A stretch of DNA of 64,000 nucleotides from URHD0088 sp041488295 (GCA_041488295.1 JBGPOZ010000001.1:1-64000), one strand, 5' to 3'; counted from the stretch's first letter, positions 1-9,218 are shown. Notes: generated by a model not told the origin, from the sequence alone. Numbers and translations: made by a program.

Positions 1-2257
1 CGGTACAGCCTTTGCCCTCGAGATGCGCCGCCATGCCGAGCAACGCGCCAACCGTGATGACGCCGGTACCGCCGATCCCGGTGACGAGAATCCCATAGGA
101 ATCACCGAGCGGCGCCGCGACGGGGAGGGGGAGCGCGGCGAACACGTCAGGCGCAGCCGTGACCTTGAGCGCCGGTGCCTTGCGCAAATTGCCGCCATGG
201 ACCGTGACAAAGCTCGGGCAGAAGCCCTTGAGGCAGGAGAAATCCTTGTTGCAGTTCGACTGGTCGATCTGGCGCTTGCGGCCGAACTCGGTCTCGAGCG
301 GCTTCACCGAGACGCAATTCGACTGGTCCGAGCAATCGCCGCAGCCCTCGCAGACGGCATCGTTGATGAAGACTCGCTTGGGCGGATCGGGATAGAGGCC
401 GCGCTTGCGGCGGCGTCGCTTCTCGGCGGCGCAGGTCTGGTCGTAGACGATGACCGTGAGGCCCGGAATGTCGCGAAGCTCGCGCTGCACCGCATCGAGC
501 TCATCGCGATGGCGGACCGTGACGCCGGGCGCGAAATCGGTGCCGAGCGGGTATTTCTCCGGCTCGTCGGTGACGACGACGACGCGCTTTGCCCCCTCGG
601 CCGCGACTTGCCGCGTCACCTCCGGCACAGTGAGAACGCCATCGAGCGGCTGGCCACCGGTCATGGCGACGGCGTCGTTGAACAGGATCTTGTAGGTGAT
701 GTTGACGCCGGAGGCGGCCGCGGCGCGGATCGCCAGAAGCCCGCTGTGGAAATAGGTCCCGTCGCCGAGGTTTTGGAAGACGTGCTTCGTCCGGGTGAAC
801 GGCGCCTGGCCGATCCAGCTCGCGCCTTCGCCGCCCATATGGCTCCACGTCTCGGTGCGGCGCGACGGCATGAAGATCGTCATGGCGTGGCAGCCGATGC
901 CGGCCATGGCCCTGCTGCCCTCGGGCACTTTGGTCGAGCTGTTGTGCGGGCAGCCGGAGCAGAAATAGGGGGTCCGCGCCGAAGTCGCGGCGGGTGCCGT
1001 GGCAATGCGCTCGAATGCTTCGAGCCGGGCCATCCGCTGATGCATCTCCGGCATCTCGCCATGGAGCCGCGAGAGGCGCCCCATGATAGCCGCGGCGACA
1101 CCGGTCGGCGACAGCTCGCCCTCGGTCGGCATTAGGCGCACGCCGTTCTCGTCGTGCTTGCCGATGATTCGCGGGCGCTCGCCGGCGGGAAGATTGTAGA
1201 GCAGCTTGACGAGCTGATCCTCGACCAGCGGCCGTTTCTCTTCGACGACGAGCACTTCTTCGAGCCCCTTGGCGAAGGCGCGCGCGCCCGCGGGCTCGAG
1301 CGGCCAGGAGAGGCCGATCTTGTAGAGGCGAATACCGAGCCGCGCAGCCTTCATCTCGTCGATGCCGAGATCCTCGAGCGCCTGACGCACGTCAAGATAG
1401 GCCTTGCCGGTGGCGGCGATGCCAAAGCGTGCCCTCGGCGTATCGAAGACGAGGCGGTCGAATGAATTGGTGCGCGCGAAAGCGAGCACTGCATCCATCT
1501 TCGGACCGTGCAGGCGCGCCTCCTGGTCCAGGGGCGGATCGGGCCAACGGATGTTGAGGCCGCCCGGTGGCGGCACAAAATCGGTGGGCAGGCGGATTTT
1601 GAGGCGATGCGGATCGACGGCGATCGAGGCCGAGCTCTCGACCGCCTCGCCGATCGTCTTGAAGCCGACCCAGCAACCGGAAAAGCGCGAGAGCGCAAAT
1701 CCCAGGAGCCCAAAGTCGAGATATTCCTGCAAGGTGGCGGGGTTGATGACCGGGATCATCGCCGCGATCAGCACTTGCTCGCTCTGATGCGCCAGGGTCG
1801 AGGATTGGCAGCCGTGATCGTCGCCGGCGAGAACCAGCACACCGCCATGCGCCGAGCTGCCGGCGGCGTTCGCATGCTTCAAGACGTCGGTCGAGCGGTC
1901 GACCCCCGGCCCCTTGCCGTACCAGATGCCGAAGACGCCGTCGACCGTGGCGCCCTCGTGAAGGTTGACCTGTTGCGAGCCCCACACCGCCGTCGCCGCG
2001 AGATCCTCGTTGACGCCCGGCTGAAACTTGATGCGGTTTTGTTCGAGGAAGCGCGCCGCCGACCACAGCGCGTAGTCGTAGGCGCCGAGCGGCGAGCCGC
2101 GATAGCCCGAGATGAAGCCGGCGGTCTCGATCCCTGCCGCCGCGTCGCGCTGGCGCTGCATCAGCGGCAGACGCACGAGCGCCTGGACGCCGTTCAGGTA
2201 GATGCGTCCCGTATCCTTGACGTATTTGTCGTCGAGCGTCACGTCCGCGAGCTGCAT
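1..2257 (-). CDS. Indolepyruvate ferredoxin oxidoreductase, fused alpha-gamma type (partial)
   Basis: The minus-strand frame begins MQLADVTLDDKYV and runs open to the window edge, so about 752 residues are visible and the C-terminus is missing. Family members are about 1150 residues with the thiamine-diphosphate alpha half fused to the gamma half; they oxidatively decarboxylate aryl-pyruvates to acyl-CoA while reducing ferredoxin. Visible support: the N-terminal pyrimidine-binding region (GFISGYRGSPLG), a TPP region near residues 440-520, a cysteine-rich segment near residue 630 (CEGCGDCSDQSNC) and the start of the gamma domain (GIGGTGVITVGALLGMA) just before the edge. The ATG at 2257 has GGGGAG a few bases upstream. 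About 205 bp separate it from the DUF1491 gene upstream, so it probably has its own promoter. Confidence 0.93.
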   Translation of the reverse strand, partial: MQLADVTLDDKYVKDTGRIYLNGVQALVRLPLMQRQRDAAAGIETAGFISGYRGSPLGAYDYALWSAARFLEQNRIKFQPGVNEDLAATAVWGSQQVNLHEGATVDGVFGIWYGKGPGVDRSTDVLKHANAAGSSAHGGVLVLAGDDHGCQSSTLAHQSEQVLIAAMIPVINPATLQEYLDFGLLGFALSRFSGCWVGFKTIGEAVESSASIAVDPHRLKIRLPTDFVPPPGGLNIRWPDPPLDQEARLHGPKMDAVLAFARTNSFDRLVFDTPRARFGIAATGKAYLDVRQALEDLGIDEMKAARLGIRLYKIGLSWPLEPAGARAFAKGLEEVLVVEEKRPLVEDQLVKLLYNLPAGERPRIIGKHDENGVRLMPTEGELSPTGVAAAIMGRLSRLHGEMPEMHQRMARLEAFERIATAPAATSARTPYFCSGCPHNSSTKVPEGSRAMAGIGCHAMTIFMPSRRTETWSHMGGEGASWIGQAPFTRTKHVFQNLGDGTYFHSGLLAIRAAAASGVNITYKILFNDAVAMTGGQPLDGVLTVPEVTRQVAAEGAKRVVVVTDEPEKYPLGTDFAPGVTVRHRDELDAVQRELRDIPGLTVIVYDQTCAAEKRRRRKRGLYPDPPKRVFINDAVCEGCGDCSDQSNCVSVKPLETEFGRKRQIDQSNCNKDFSCLKGFCPSFVTVHGGNLRKAPALKVTAAPDVFAALPLPVAAPLGDSYGILVTGIGGTGVITVGALLGMAAHLEGKGCT

Positions 2258-2462
2258 TCCGCTCCCCGTCGATGTCGGTCGAACCATAGGGGGAATTGCC
2301 GCAAGTGACAACGTCACGAGCTTGTTGATCATGGTGCGAACGGCACATCGCGGAATCCTGATATTCACCAATTTCGGGTACCGAAAGGCAAAAAAGCAAC
2401 CAATCGGTGGGTTTCATTAACCATCGCTGCCATTGAATCGGCGGAAACAGGCGCTCGCCCGG

Positions 2463-2798
2463 TCAGACGATCATCTCGTCGAGCTGGATGTCGCCGTCGC
2501 GTTGCTCGATCTCGATCACCCAGAGGTCGGGATCGCGCCCGGCCTGGCGAGCGATGTAGGCATCCGCGGTCGGTTCGTCGACGAGACCGGCGCCGGTGCC
2601 ACGCATCCACAGAGGCTCGCCCGCGGATCCGCGCGCTTGGTTAAGGACGGTGCAGCCGAGGTCACGGCGGTTGTGCTTGATGAGGATGGTGCCGGCCGTG
2701 GCGTCGCCCTTGCGCCGGACGAAGACAGGAATCGCCAACTGGTCATGGCGGCGAACGATCGCCTGGACCTGGAGTGCAGATTTGAGCCGCGGATCCAC
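2463..2798 (-). CDS. DUF1491 family protein
   Basis: A 111-residue protein from a GTG start at 2798, with AAGGGAT just upstream. It matches the alphaproteobacterial DUF1491 pattern as I recall it: an early VRRKGDATAGTILIK stretch, a central tryptophan in PLWMRGTGAG, and a C-terminal AYIARQAGRDPDLWVIEIE block. No catalytic role is established for this family. There is no signal peptide or membrane segment, so it is likely cytosolic. It lies upstream of, and in the same direction as, the indolepyruvate oxidoreductase, but the 205 bp gap argues against a tight operon. An open frame on the opposite strand over the same DNA looks like a shadow. Confidence 0.8.
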   Translation of the reverse strand: MDPRLKSALQVQAIVRRHDQLAIPVFVRRKGDATAGTILIKHNRRDLGCTVLNQARGSAGEPLWMRGTGAGLVDEPTADAYIARQAGRDPDLWVIEIEQRDGDIQLDEMIV

Positions 2799-3051
2799 CC
2801 ATCCCTTATAGCGGTGCAGTGCCGACGCGTCACGGCACAGCTCCGGCGCAAGAACGGCTCGAACCTGGCGGCGGCGGGGATGACGGGCAGTACCGGCGTG
2901 AATAATGATGAAATAGGGCGGGGGGGGGTCGGCGCGGCCCGGACTTAGGCGGAATCGTCGCCGCGTTTATTCACGGTTAAGGCATAGGATTTAATACGTA
3001 TTGCTCATATCCGGATGCCGGAGGCCTAAAATCGACGACCAACGGAGCTTG

Positions 3052-3330
3052 GTGGAGCAGAGTGTGGCAGAGGTGATCAGGCTTTGGTCAAGCCGTCGCA
3101 GGGGTGTGACAGGTCCACTCCCGCGCAGCGAGGTATGGCGTCTTGCCAACGAGCTTATCGCCTCGTTCGGCGTGCGCGCCACCTCATACGCCAATTATCA
3201 GGCTTTGCAGGCGCGCCAGAATGGCGACCGTTTCCTCATGAATGCCTGGCGCTGGATCGCCGGCGCGACGGACGAGATCCTCCGCTCCGAACCGGCGGAA
3301 GCAGAGCTGGGCGAGGTCAGCGGCGACTGA
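3052..3330 (+). CDS. Hypothetical protein
   Basis: An unrecognised small protein of about 92 residues from a GTG at 3052 (GGAG 4 nt upstream); a TTG at 3001 in the same frame would add 17 residues. The sequence is hydrophilic and probably helical, with a VWRLANELIASFGVRATSY segment and a C-terminal acidic tail, and has no signal peptide, cysteines or membrane segment. It is transcribed divergently from DUF1491 and converges on the FAH-family gene, whose stop lies 12 nt away. The amino-acid composition looks like real coding, but no family could be named. Confidence 0.5.
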   Translation: MEQSVAEVIRLWSSRRRGVTGPLPRSEVWRLANELIASFGVRATSYANYQALQARQNGDRFLMNAWRWIAGATDEILRSEPAEAELGEVSGD

Positions 3331-3342
3331 ACGGAGCGGCGG

Positions 3343-4524
3343 TCATGGTCCCGCGAGGAGGCCACGGCGCGCGAGGTTCCGCATCAACGCCAGCGCGCCG
3401 AAGCGCCAGGGCGGTAGCTTATCGCTCGTATTGACGCGGTTGACGAGCGCCCCGAGGCGAGCCGAGGAAATGGTGACGATGTCACCCGGCTTGTGAGTGA
3501 AGCCGCTGCCGCGCTCGCCGCGATCCTTGGTCGGCGCGAACATCGTGCCGAGGAAGATCGCAAAGCCGTCCGGGAATTGGTTGTATTTGCCGACGCCTTG
3601 CCGAACGATCTCGGCCGGATCGCGGCTGATCTCCCGCATCGAGCTGCGCCCGTCAAGGACGAAGCCGTCGGTACCCTCGACGCGAAGATCGACTTCGGCC
3701 TTCCGGACGTCGTCGAGCGTGAAGGTCTCGTCGAAGAGGCGGATGAACGGGCCGATGGCACAGGAGCCGGTGTTGTCCTTGGCCTTCGAGAGAAGGAGGG
3801 CGCTCCGCCCCTCGAAATCGCGCAAATTCACGTCGTTGCCGAGGCTGGCGCCGAGAATCCGCCCCGCGGCGTTGACGACGAGCACGATCTCGGGCTCGGG
3901 ATTGTTCCAGACTGAGCGCGGGTGAAGTCCGATCTCGGCGCCGGTACCGACCGCCGCCATCGGCTGCGATTTCGTGAAGATCTCGACATCGGGACCGATG
4001 CCGACCTCGAGATACTGCGACCAAAGGCCGCGCTTCTGCAGCGCCGCCTTCAGCTTCATGGCGCCGTCCGAGCCCGGTTTCACCGTTGAAAGATCGGTGC
4101 CGATCTCGGCGACGAGGCTTGAGCGGACCTCGTCCGCGCGCTGCGGATCGCCGCGCGACTGCTCCTCGACGACGCGCTCCAAGAGGCTGCGCGCGAAGGT
4201 GACGCCGGCGGCCTTCAACGCTTGAAGATCGAGCGGCGCGAGGAACCAGGGCTTGTTGGCGTCGCGCGAATCGGGCGGCGTGTTGGCGAGGATCTCGGCA
4301 AAATCGCCAAGGCGATGCGTCAGCGGCGCGCGGCGCACCATCGCAAGCGGATCCGGACCGTCAAGAAGGCCGCTCATAGTCGGCGCGTGACGCGTGACGT
4401 CGAAGACGCCATCCGCGCGGATGACAACAAGTCCTGGACCATCCTCGGCAGGCAGCCAGACACGGCCGATGAGGGTCCCGGCGAAGCCGGCTTCCGGAAG
4501 GGTCGTCTTGGGGTCGAGTTTCAT
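3343..4524 (-). CDS. Fumarylacetoacetate hydrolase (FAH) family protein
   Basis: 393 residues from ATG 4524, which follows the upstream gene's stop by 52 nt; a longer in-frame start at 4704 would run into that gene and is unlikely. The C-terminal two thirds carry FAH-fold signatures: WNNPEPEIVLVV with the metal-ligand glutamates, GNDVNLRDFEGRSALLL, KAKDNTGSCAIGPFI and FLGTMFAPTKDRG. FAH-family enzymes hydrolyse, hydrate or decarboxylate 2-keto or diketo acids using a divalent metal. This roughly 390-residue subgroup occurs in sugar-acid and hydroxy-acid clusters, but its substrate is not predictable from sequence. The adjacent FAD/Fe-S dehydrogenase suggests the pair oxidises a hydroxy acid and then processes the keto acid (inference). 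Confidence 0.82.
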   Translation of the reverse strand: MKLDPKTTLPEAGFAGTLIGRVWLPAEDGPGLVVIRADGVFDVTRHAPTMSGLLDGPDPLAMVRRAPLTHRLGDFAEILANTPPDSRDANKPWFLAPLDLQALKAAGVTFARSLLERVVEEQSRGDPQRADEVRSSLVAEIGTDLSTVKPGSDGAMKLKAALQKRGLWSQYLEVGIGPDVEIFTKSQPMAAVGTGAEIGLHPRSVWNNPEPEIVLVVNAAGRILGASLGNDVNLRDFEGRSALLLSKAKDNTGSCAIGPFIRLFDETFTLDDVRKAEVDLRVEGTDGFVLDGRSSMREISRDPAEIVRQGVGKYNQFPDGFAIFLGTMFAPTKDRGERGSGFTHKPGDIVTISSARLGALVNRVNTSDKLPPWRFGALALMRNLARRGLLAGP

Positions 4525-4576
4525 CGTTCGCCTCTCGCAGAGCGGCAAGGCCGCGCTCTTGTTGTGGGATCGTCGG

Positions 4577-7500
4577 TCATTCGCCTTCCGCCGCCGTCGC
4601 GCTCGGCGCCGAGGCACGATCGAGCACGTGGGCGAGATGGATCGCCTCGCGACCGGTGCCGTCGGCGATCTGATGGCGGCAGCTCGTCCCACCGGCGACG
4701 ACAAGTGTGTCGGAAGAGGCCGCCCGCACGTTCGGCAGGACGCCGAGCTCGCCGATCGTCATCGACATGTCGTAATGCTCTGCCTCGTAGCCGAAGGCGC
4801 CAGCCATGCCGCAACAGGTCGATTCGATGGTCTTGACCGCAAGGTCGGGCACGAGGGCGAGCGCCGCCTCGACCGCGCCGAGGGTGTCGAACGCCTTTTG
4901 ATGGCAATGACCGTGAAGGAGAGCGGCGCGCTCGGGCAGCGCGTGCAGGGGAAGCGAGAAGCGGCCTGACTTGTGCTCGGCCAGGACGAACTCCTCGAAG
5001 AGCTGGGCGTGTTTGGCGAGCGCCGCGGTCTGTTGGCCCGGCAGCAGCACGGTGAATTCGTCGCGCAAGGTCAAGAGACATGAGGGTTCGAGGCCGACGA
5101 TCGGAATCCCGCTCTCGACGAAGGGGCGCAGCGCCTCGATCGTCCGCCGCGCTTCGCTGCGCGCCTCCTCGACCAGACCGGCGGCGAGGAAGGTGCGGCC
5201 GCAGCAGAGTGGTCTCCCATTGCCGGGCGCCGGCGTCGCCAGCACCGTGTAGCCGGCGCGGGCGAGGACGCGTTCGGCGGCCCGCGCATTCTCCGGCTCG
5301 AACCAGCGATTGAAGGTGTCGACGAGAAGAAGGACGGGGCGCCCGTCATTCCCTCTCCCCTTGCGGGAGAGGCCCTTCGACAAACGCTCAGGAGGGACCC
5401 GCGAAGCGGGGAGGGTGAGGGGTATAGCGCCGCTGCGTGGCTGGTCATCGGCTAGACCCCTTACCCCGTCCCTCTCCCACAAGGGGAGAGGGGGATTCAT
5501 AGAATCTGAGTATGGTTCAGAGTGCCACTCCGGCAGCTTCCGCCGCGCGCTGAGGCCGGTCACGCTCTCGCCGAGCTTGGCGAGCGGCGGGATCCGGTTC
5601 CTGAGATTGAGGAGCCAGCCGAATTTCGCCGCGGTCGGCGCGTAGCGCGGCAGGTAAGCGACGAGCCGGTCGCGCAAGGTGAGGCCGTGCGCCTTCTTGT
5701 AGTGATGGAGGAACTCGATCTTCATGCGTGCCATGTCGACGCCGGTCGGGCATTCGCGCTTGCAGCCCTTGCATGAGACGCAGAGCTCCATCGTCTCGCG
5801 CATCGCCTTTGAGGTGAAGGCGTCGGGCCCAAGCTGGCCCGAGATCGCGAGGCGCAGCGAGTTGGCGCGCCCCCGCGTCAGATGTTGCTCGTCAGCGGTG
5901 GCGCGGAAGGAGGGGCACATGACGCCGGGATCGGATTTCCGGCACGCGCCGTTGTTGTTGCACATCTCGACGGCGCCGGCGAAACCGCCCCAGTCGCGCC
6001 AATCGAGCACCGTCGCCATCTCCGCTGTCTTGTAGCCCGGCTTGAAGCGGAAGAGGGAGCGGTCGTCCATCTTGGGCGGGTCGACGATCTTGCCGGGATT
6101 GAAGAGGCCTTTCGGGTCGAACGCGTCCTTCACCTCCTTGAAGGCCGAGACGATGCGTGGACCGAACATCGCCTCGTGGAATTCCGAGCGGACGAGCCCG
6201 TCGCCATGCTCACCCGAATGCGAGCCCTTGTATTCGCGCACCATGGCGAAGGCCTCCTCGGCGATCGCCCGCATCTGCCTGGCGCCAAGATCCTGCTTCA
6301 GATTGATGACCGGCCGTACATGGAGGCAGCCGACCGAGGCGTGAGCGTAAAACGTGCCGTAAGTGCCGTGCTTGCGGAACACGGCTTCCAGGCGATCGGT
6401 GTAGTCGGCGAGGTCCTTCAAGGCGACGGCGCAATCCTCGATGAAGGAGATCGGCTTTCCGTCGCCCTTCATCGACATCATGATGTTGAGACCGGCGCGG
6501 CGGACGTTCCAAACGGCGCTCTGGAAGGCGGGATCGATCGACTCGATCACAGCGCCGGGAAATCCGAGATCGCCCATGAGCTCGACGAGCTGGCGCAAGC
6601 GGCGGAGATTGTCGCCGGAATCGTCGCCGGCGAATTCGACCAGGAGGAGGGCCGCCGGATCGCCTTTGACGAAGCGCTCGACGATCGGCTTGTACATGGC
6701 GATCTCGCGCGACAATCCGATCATCGTGCGATCGATGAGCTCGACCGCGCTAGGCCCCAGCTTGACGATGTGCTGCGTTGCATCCATCGCCTTGTAGAAG
6801 GTCGGGAAATGACAGATTCCCAACACGCGATGTTGCGGGATCGGTTGAAGATCGAGCTCTATTTCATTGAAAAAAGCGAGCGTTCCCTCCGACCCAACGA
6901 GCAAATGCGCCATGTTGTGGCCGGCATCGGCGATCATGTCGATATTGTAGCCACCGACCTTGCGCAGCAGCTTCGGGATGCGCCGATCGATCTCGTCCCG
7001 CTCGCGGCGATGGAGCGCCCGCATGCGGCGGACAAGGTCGCGGGCGCGCTCGGGAAATACCGCGTCCTCGCCGAAATTGCCGGGAACCTCGCCCAGCCGC
7101 ACCGCGGTGCCGTCGGCGAGAAGCGCGTCGATCGCCCGGACATTGTGAACCATGTTGCCGTAGCGCAAAGAGCGCGAGCCGCAACTGTTATTCGCCGCCA
7201 TGCCGCCCAAGGTCGCCCGGCTCGACGTCGAGACGTCGACCGGGAAGAAGAGCCCGTCCTTCTTCAGCGTCTTGTTCAGCCGATCGAGGACAAGGCCGGG
7301 TTGGACGATGGCGCGCCGGCTTGCGGCGTCGACCGAAACCACCCCGTTCATAAATTTGCTGCAATCGAGCACGAGCGACGGCCCCACCGTCTGCCCGCAT
7401 TGCGAGGTGCCGCCGCCGCGCGGCAGCAGGGTCACGCCCTCCTCGACCGCGATGGCGCGCGCCGCCGCCACGTCCTCCTTGTCACGCGGCACGACAACCC

Positions 7501-7642
7501 CGATCGGCTCGATCTGATAGATCGAGGCATCGGTCGCATAACGGCCGCGGCTAAAGGCGTCGAACATCACCTCGCCACGGAGATTCCGGCGCAGGCGTTC
7601 GGCAAGTTTGGGGTCGCCGAGGCGGGTGGCGGCAAGTGGCAT
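4577..7642 (-). CDS. FAD-binding / Fe-S dehydrogenase, D-lactate or glycolate dehydrogenase-like
   Basis: About 1021 residues from ATG 7642; an in-frame TTG at 7660 is the alternative. Domain order: PCMH-type FAD-binding domain (about 40-180, with PRGGGTSQCGQT and NSCGSRSLRYGN), FAD-linked oxidase C-terminal domain (about 220-530, with HASVGCLHVRP and HSGEHGDGL), a ferredoxin-like segment (about 560-660, with CNNNGACRK and CVSCKGCKRECP), and a CCG domain with LCCGRTF and TCCGMAGAFGYE. Such fusions oxidise D-2-hydroxy acids and pass electrons through Fe-S centres to the quinone pool. Residues of about 717-764 are encoded by a palindromic repeat inserted in frame (separate entry) between the Fe-S and CCG parts. 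The upstream intergenic region is shared with the divergent serine-glyoxylate aminotransferase, which fits glycolate/glyoxylate use, though lactate is equally possible. Confidence 0.88.
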   Translation of the reverse strand: MPLAATRLGDPKLAERLRRNLRGEVMFDAFSRGRYATDASIYQIEPIGVVVPRDKEDVAAARAIAVEEGVTLLPRGGGTSQCGQTVGPSLVLDCSKFMNGVVSVDAASRRAIVQPGLVLDRLNKTLKKDGLFFPVDVSTSSRATLGGMAANNSCGSRSLRYGNMVHNVRAIDALLADGTAVRLGEVPGNFGEDAVFPERARDLVRRMRALHRRERDEIDRRIPKLLRKVGGYNIDMIADAGHNMAHLLVGSEGTLAFFNEIELDLQPIPQHRVLGICHFPTFYKAMDATQHIVKLGPSAVELIDRTMIGLSREIAMYKPIVERFVKGDPAALLLVEFAGDDSGDNLRRLRQLVELMGDLGFPGAVIESIDPAFQSAVWNVRRAGLNIMMSMKGDGKPISFIEDCAVALKDLADYTDRLEAVFRKHGTYGTFYAHASVGCLHVRPVINLKQDLGARQMRAIAEEAFAMVREYKGSHSGEHGDGLVRSEFHEAMFGPRIVSAFKEVKDAFDPKGLFNPGKIVDPPKMDDRSLFRFKPGYKTAEMATVLDWRDWGGFAGAVEMCNNNGACRKSDPGVMCPSFRATADEQHLTRGRANSLRLAISGQLGPDAFTSKAMRETMELCVSCKGCKRECPTGVDMARMKIEFLHHYKKAHGLTLRDRLVAYLPRYAPTAAKFGWLLNLRNRIPPLAKLGESVTGLSARRKLPEWHSEPYSDSMNPPLPLWERDGVRGLADDQPRSGAIPLTLPASRVPPERLSKGLSRKGRGNDGRPVLLLVDTFNRWFEPENARAAERVLARAGYTVLATPAPGNGRPLCCGRTFLAAGLVEEARSEARRTIEALRPFVESGIPIVGLEPSCLLTLRDEFTVLLPGQQTAALAKHAQLFEEFVLAEHKSGRFSLPLHALPERAALLHGHCHQKAFDTLGAVEAALALVPDLAVKTIESTCCGMAGAFGYEAEHYDMSMTIGELGVLPNVRAASSDTLVVAGGTSCRHQIADGTGREAIHLAHVLDRASAPSATAAEGE
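5351..5492. repeat. REP-like palindromic element inserted in frame in a coding gene
   Basis: Three hairpins lie within about 142 bp: CCTCTCCC (5352-5359) with GGGAGAGG (5365-5372); CCCGC/GCGGG around a GAA loop (5398-5410); and CCCTCTCCC (5470-5478) with GGGAGAGGG (5484-5492). The outer two stems share the same arm sequence, so the whole element is also a long inverted repeat. This CCCTCTCCC...GGTGAGGGG style is known from intergenic repeats of GC-rich proteobacteria. Here it sits inside the FAD/Fe-S dehydrogenase and is read through without a stop, giving the low-complexity peptide PLPLWERDGVRG and, later, SKGLSRKGRGND. A small GATTC/GAATC repeat follows at 5494-5506. I saw no second copy in the window. 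Confidence 0.85.
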
Positions 7643-7889
7643 CAGTCGTTTATTCTCCAAATGACGGCGGCAGAATGACCCCAGTGCGATTTGCAGACAA
7701 GACCGCTGCGTTCTCGAGAAACATCCCGCGTCTGCAGCGACGGCGCCTCATGTCTCCTCGGGAAAAGGAGCGCCGCGAGCTGCGTCTTGGAGGATGCAAG
7801 GTGCGGGTACGAGGGGTCAGCCTCTTGCGCCCACGGGGTCTTGCCGTCAATCTGCGCGCCGAGAAAAAAGTTCGGGGAGAATAGGGGTG

Positions 7890-9065
7890 ATGACCCACCG
7901 AAGCGGCCGCCATTTCCTGCAGATCCCGGGACCCACCAACGTGCCGGACCGCGTTCTGCGCGCGATCGACAATGCCACCATCGACCATCGCAGTCAGGAT
8001 TTCGGTACGCTCGGGCAGGCGGTGCTCGCCGGCCTCAAGGCGGTGTTCAGGACAAGCGGCCCGGTCATCGTCTTCCCCTCGTCCGGGACCGGCGCGTGGG
8101 AGGCGGCGCTCGTCAATACGCTTTCGTCCGGTGACAAGGTGCTGATGTACGAAACCGGGCACTTTGCGACGCTGTGGCGCCACATGGCGCAGAAGCTCGG
8201 CCTCGATGTCGAATTCGTCGCCGGCGATTGGCGGCATGGCGTCGATCCCGCAGCGGTCGAGCAGCGGCTTGCCGCCGACAAGGGACACGCCGTCAAATCG
8301 GTCATGACCGTGCACAACGAGACCTCGACGGGCGTCACGAGCCGCGTCGCCGAGGTGCGTGCCGCGATCGACCGCGCCAAGCACCCCGCCCTCTTCATGG
8401 TCGACACGATCTCCTCCTTGGCCTCGATCGACTATCGGCACGAGGAATGGGGCGTCGATGTCACGGTCGCCGGCTCGCAGAAGGGCTTGATGCTGCCGCC
8501 GGGCCTCGGTTTCAACGCGATCTCGCCGAAGGCGCTCGCGGCATCGAAGACGGCCCGCCTCCCGCGATCCTATTGGGATTGGCAGCCGATGATCGAGAAC
8601 AACGAGAAGGGCTTCTTCCCTTATACTCCGGCGACGAACCTTCTTTATGGCCTCAAGGAGGCGCTCGCCATGCTCGGCGAGGAGGGTCTCGACAACGTAT
8701 TCGCGCGCCACGACCGCCATGCGGAGGCGACGCGGCGCGCCGTCCGCGCCTGGGGGCTCGAGATCCTCGCCTTGGACCCGCGCGAATATTCGAGCTCGCT
8801 GACGGCGGTTCTCATGCCGCAAGGACACAGCGGGGATGCGCTTCGCCGTGTCATCCTCGAGCGCTTCGACATGTCGCTCGGTTCGGGATTGGGCAAGCTC
8901 GCCGACAAGGTGTTCCGCATCGGCCATCTCGGCGATTTCAACGATCTCATGCTCGCCGGCACGCTCTGCGGCATCGAGATGGGGCTCGGCATCGCCGGCG
9001 TGCCGCACAAGCGCGGCGGCGTCGACGCGGCGATGGATTATCTCGGCGGCAACCGGGCGACGTGA
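7890..9065 (+). CDS. sgaA: Serine-glyoxylate aminotransferase
   Basis: 391 residues from ATG 7890, preceded by GGGGAGAATAGGGG; the family's N-terminus, LQIPGPTNVPDRVL, starts right after. It is a class V PLP enzyme that converts serine plus glyoxylate to hydroxypyruvate plus glycine, and related members take alanine as donor. The PLP lysine is K198 in VAGSQKGLMLPPG. Other support: VDTISSLASIDYR near 171 and the C-terminal GHLGDFND segment. Divergent from the FAD/Fe-S dehydrogenase and upstream of an MFS anion symporter. Together with the GarR and glycerate kinase genes at 13.8-15.9 kb it supports a serine-cycle or glyoxylate-assimilation role. Gene symbol by analogy with methylotroph sgaA. 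Confidence 0.92.
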   Translation: MTHRSGRHFLQIPGPTNVPDRVLRAIDNATIDHRSQDFGTLGQAVLAGLKAVFRTSGPVIVFPSSGTGAWEAALVNTLSSGDKVLMYETGHFATLWRHMAQKLGLDVEFVAGDWRHGVDPAAVEQRLAADKGHAVKSVMTVHNETSTGVTSRVAEVRAAIDRAKHPALFMVDTISSLASIDYRHEEWGVDVTVAGSQKGLMLPPGLGFNAISPKALAASKTARLPRSYWDWQPMIENNEKGFFPYTPATNLLYGLKEALAMLGEEGLDNVFARHDRHAEATRRAVRAWGLEILALDPREYSSSLTAVLMPQGHSGDALRRVILERFDMSLGSGLGKLADKVFRIGHLGDFNDLMLAGTLCGIEMGLGIAGVPHKRGGVDAAMDYLGGNRAT

Positions 9066-9183
9066 GCGAAAGGCGATTGCGACCTGGCATTCGTGCGTTT
9101 CAAGATGACCCGACGCCCTTTCACTCGCGTCTTGAAGGATCAAGGACAAATCTGGCTCGCGTTTCAGAGTCGATAAAAATACC

Positions 9184-9218
9184 GTCGGTCTGGAAAGTCG
9201 GTCTAATAAACTCGGTCG
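9184..9218 (+). promoter_or_regulatory. Three direct repeats upstream of the MFS operon
   Basis: GTCGGTCT occurs at 9184-9191 and again at 9197-9204, and a related CTCGGTCG at 9211-9218, giving a spacing of 13-14 bp. They lie 31-65 nt upstream of the MFS start codon, in an AT-richer patch. This could be a repeated operator for an unknown regulator; no regulator gene is nearby. Confidence 0.35.

Noticed and set aside
1392..2417. Minus-strand frame of 341 codons overlapping the indolepyruvate oxidoreductase
   Set aside because: Arginine-rich out-of-frame translation; the true frame on this strand gives a clear family match and runs off the window edge.
2920..2928. Run of nine Gs upstream of the DUF1491 gene
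   Set aside because: Could slip, but it is outside any coding frame and not at a promoter spacing that would imply phase variation.
3343..4704. Longer start for the FAH-family gene
   Set aside because: The extra N-terminus is Arg/Ser-rich, unlike the family, and would overlap the upstream dehydrogenase.
5882..7678. A 598-codon open frame on the plus strand opposite the FAD/Fe-S dehydrogenase
   Set aside because: Composition is Asp/Arg/Ala-rich and matches no family; it is the usual antisense shadow of a GC-rich gene.
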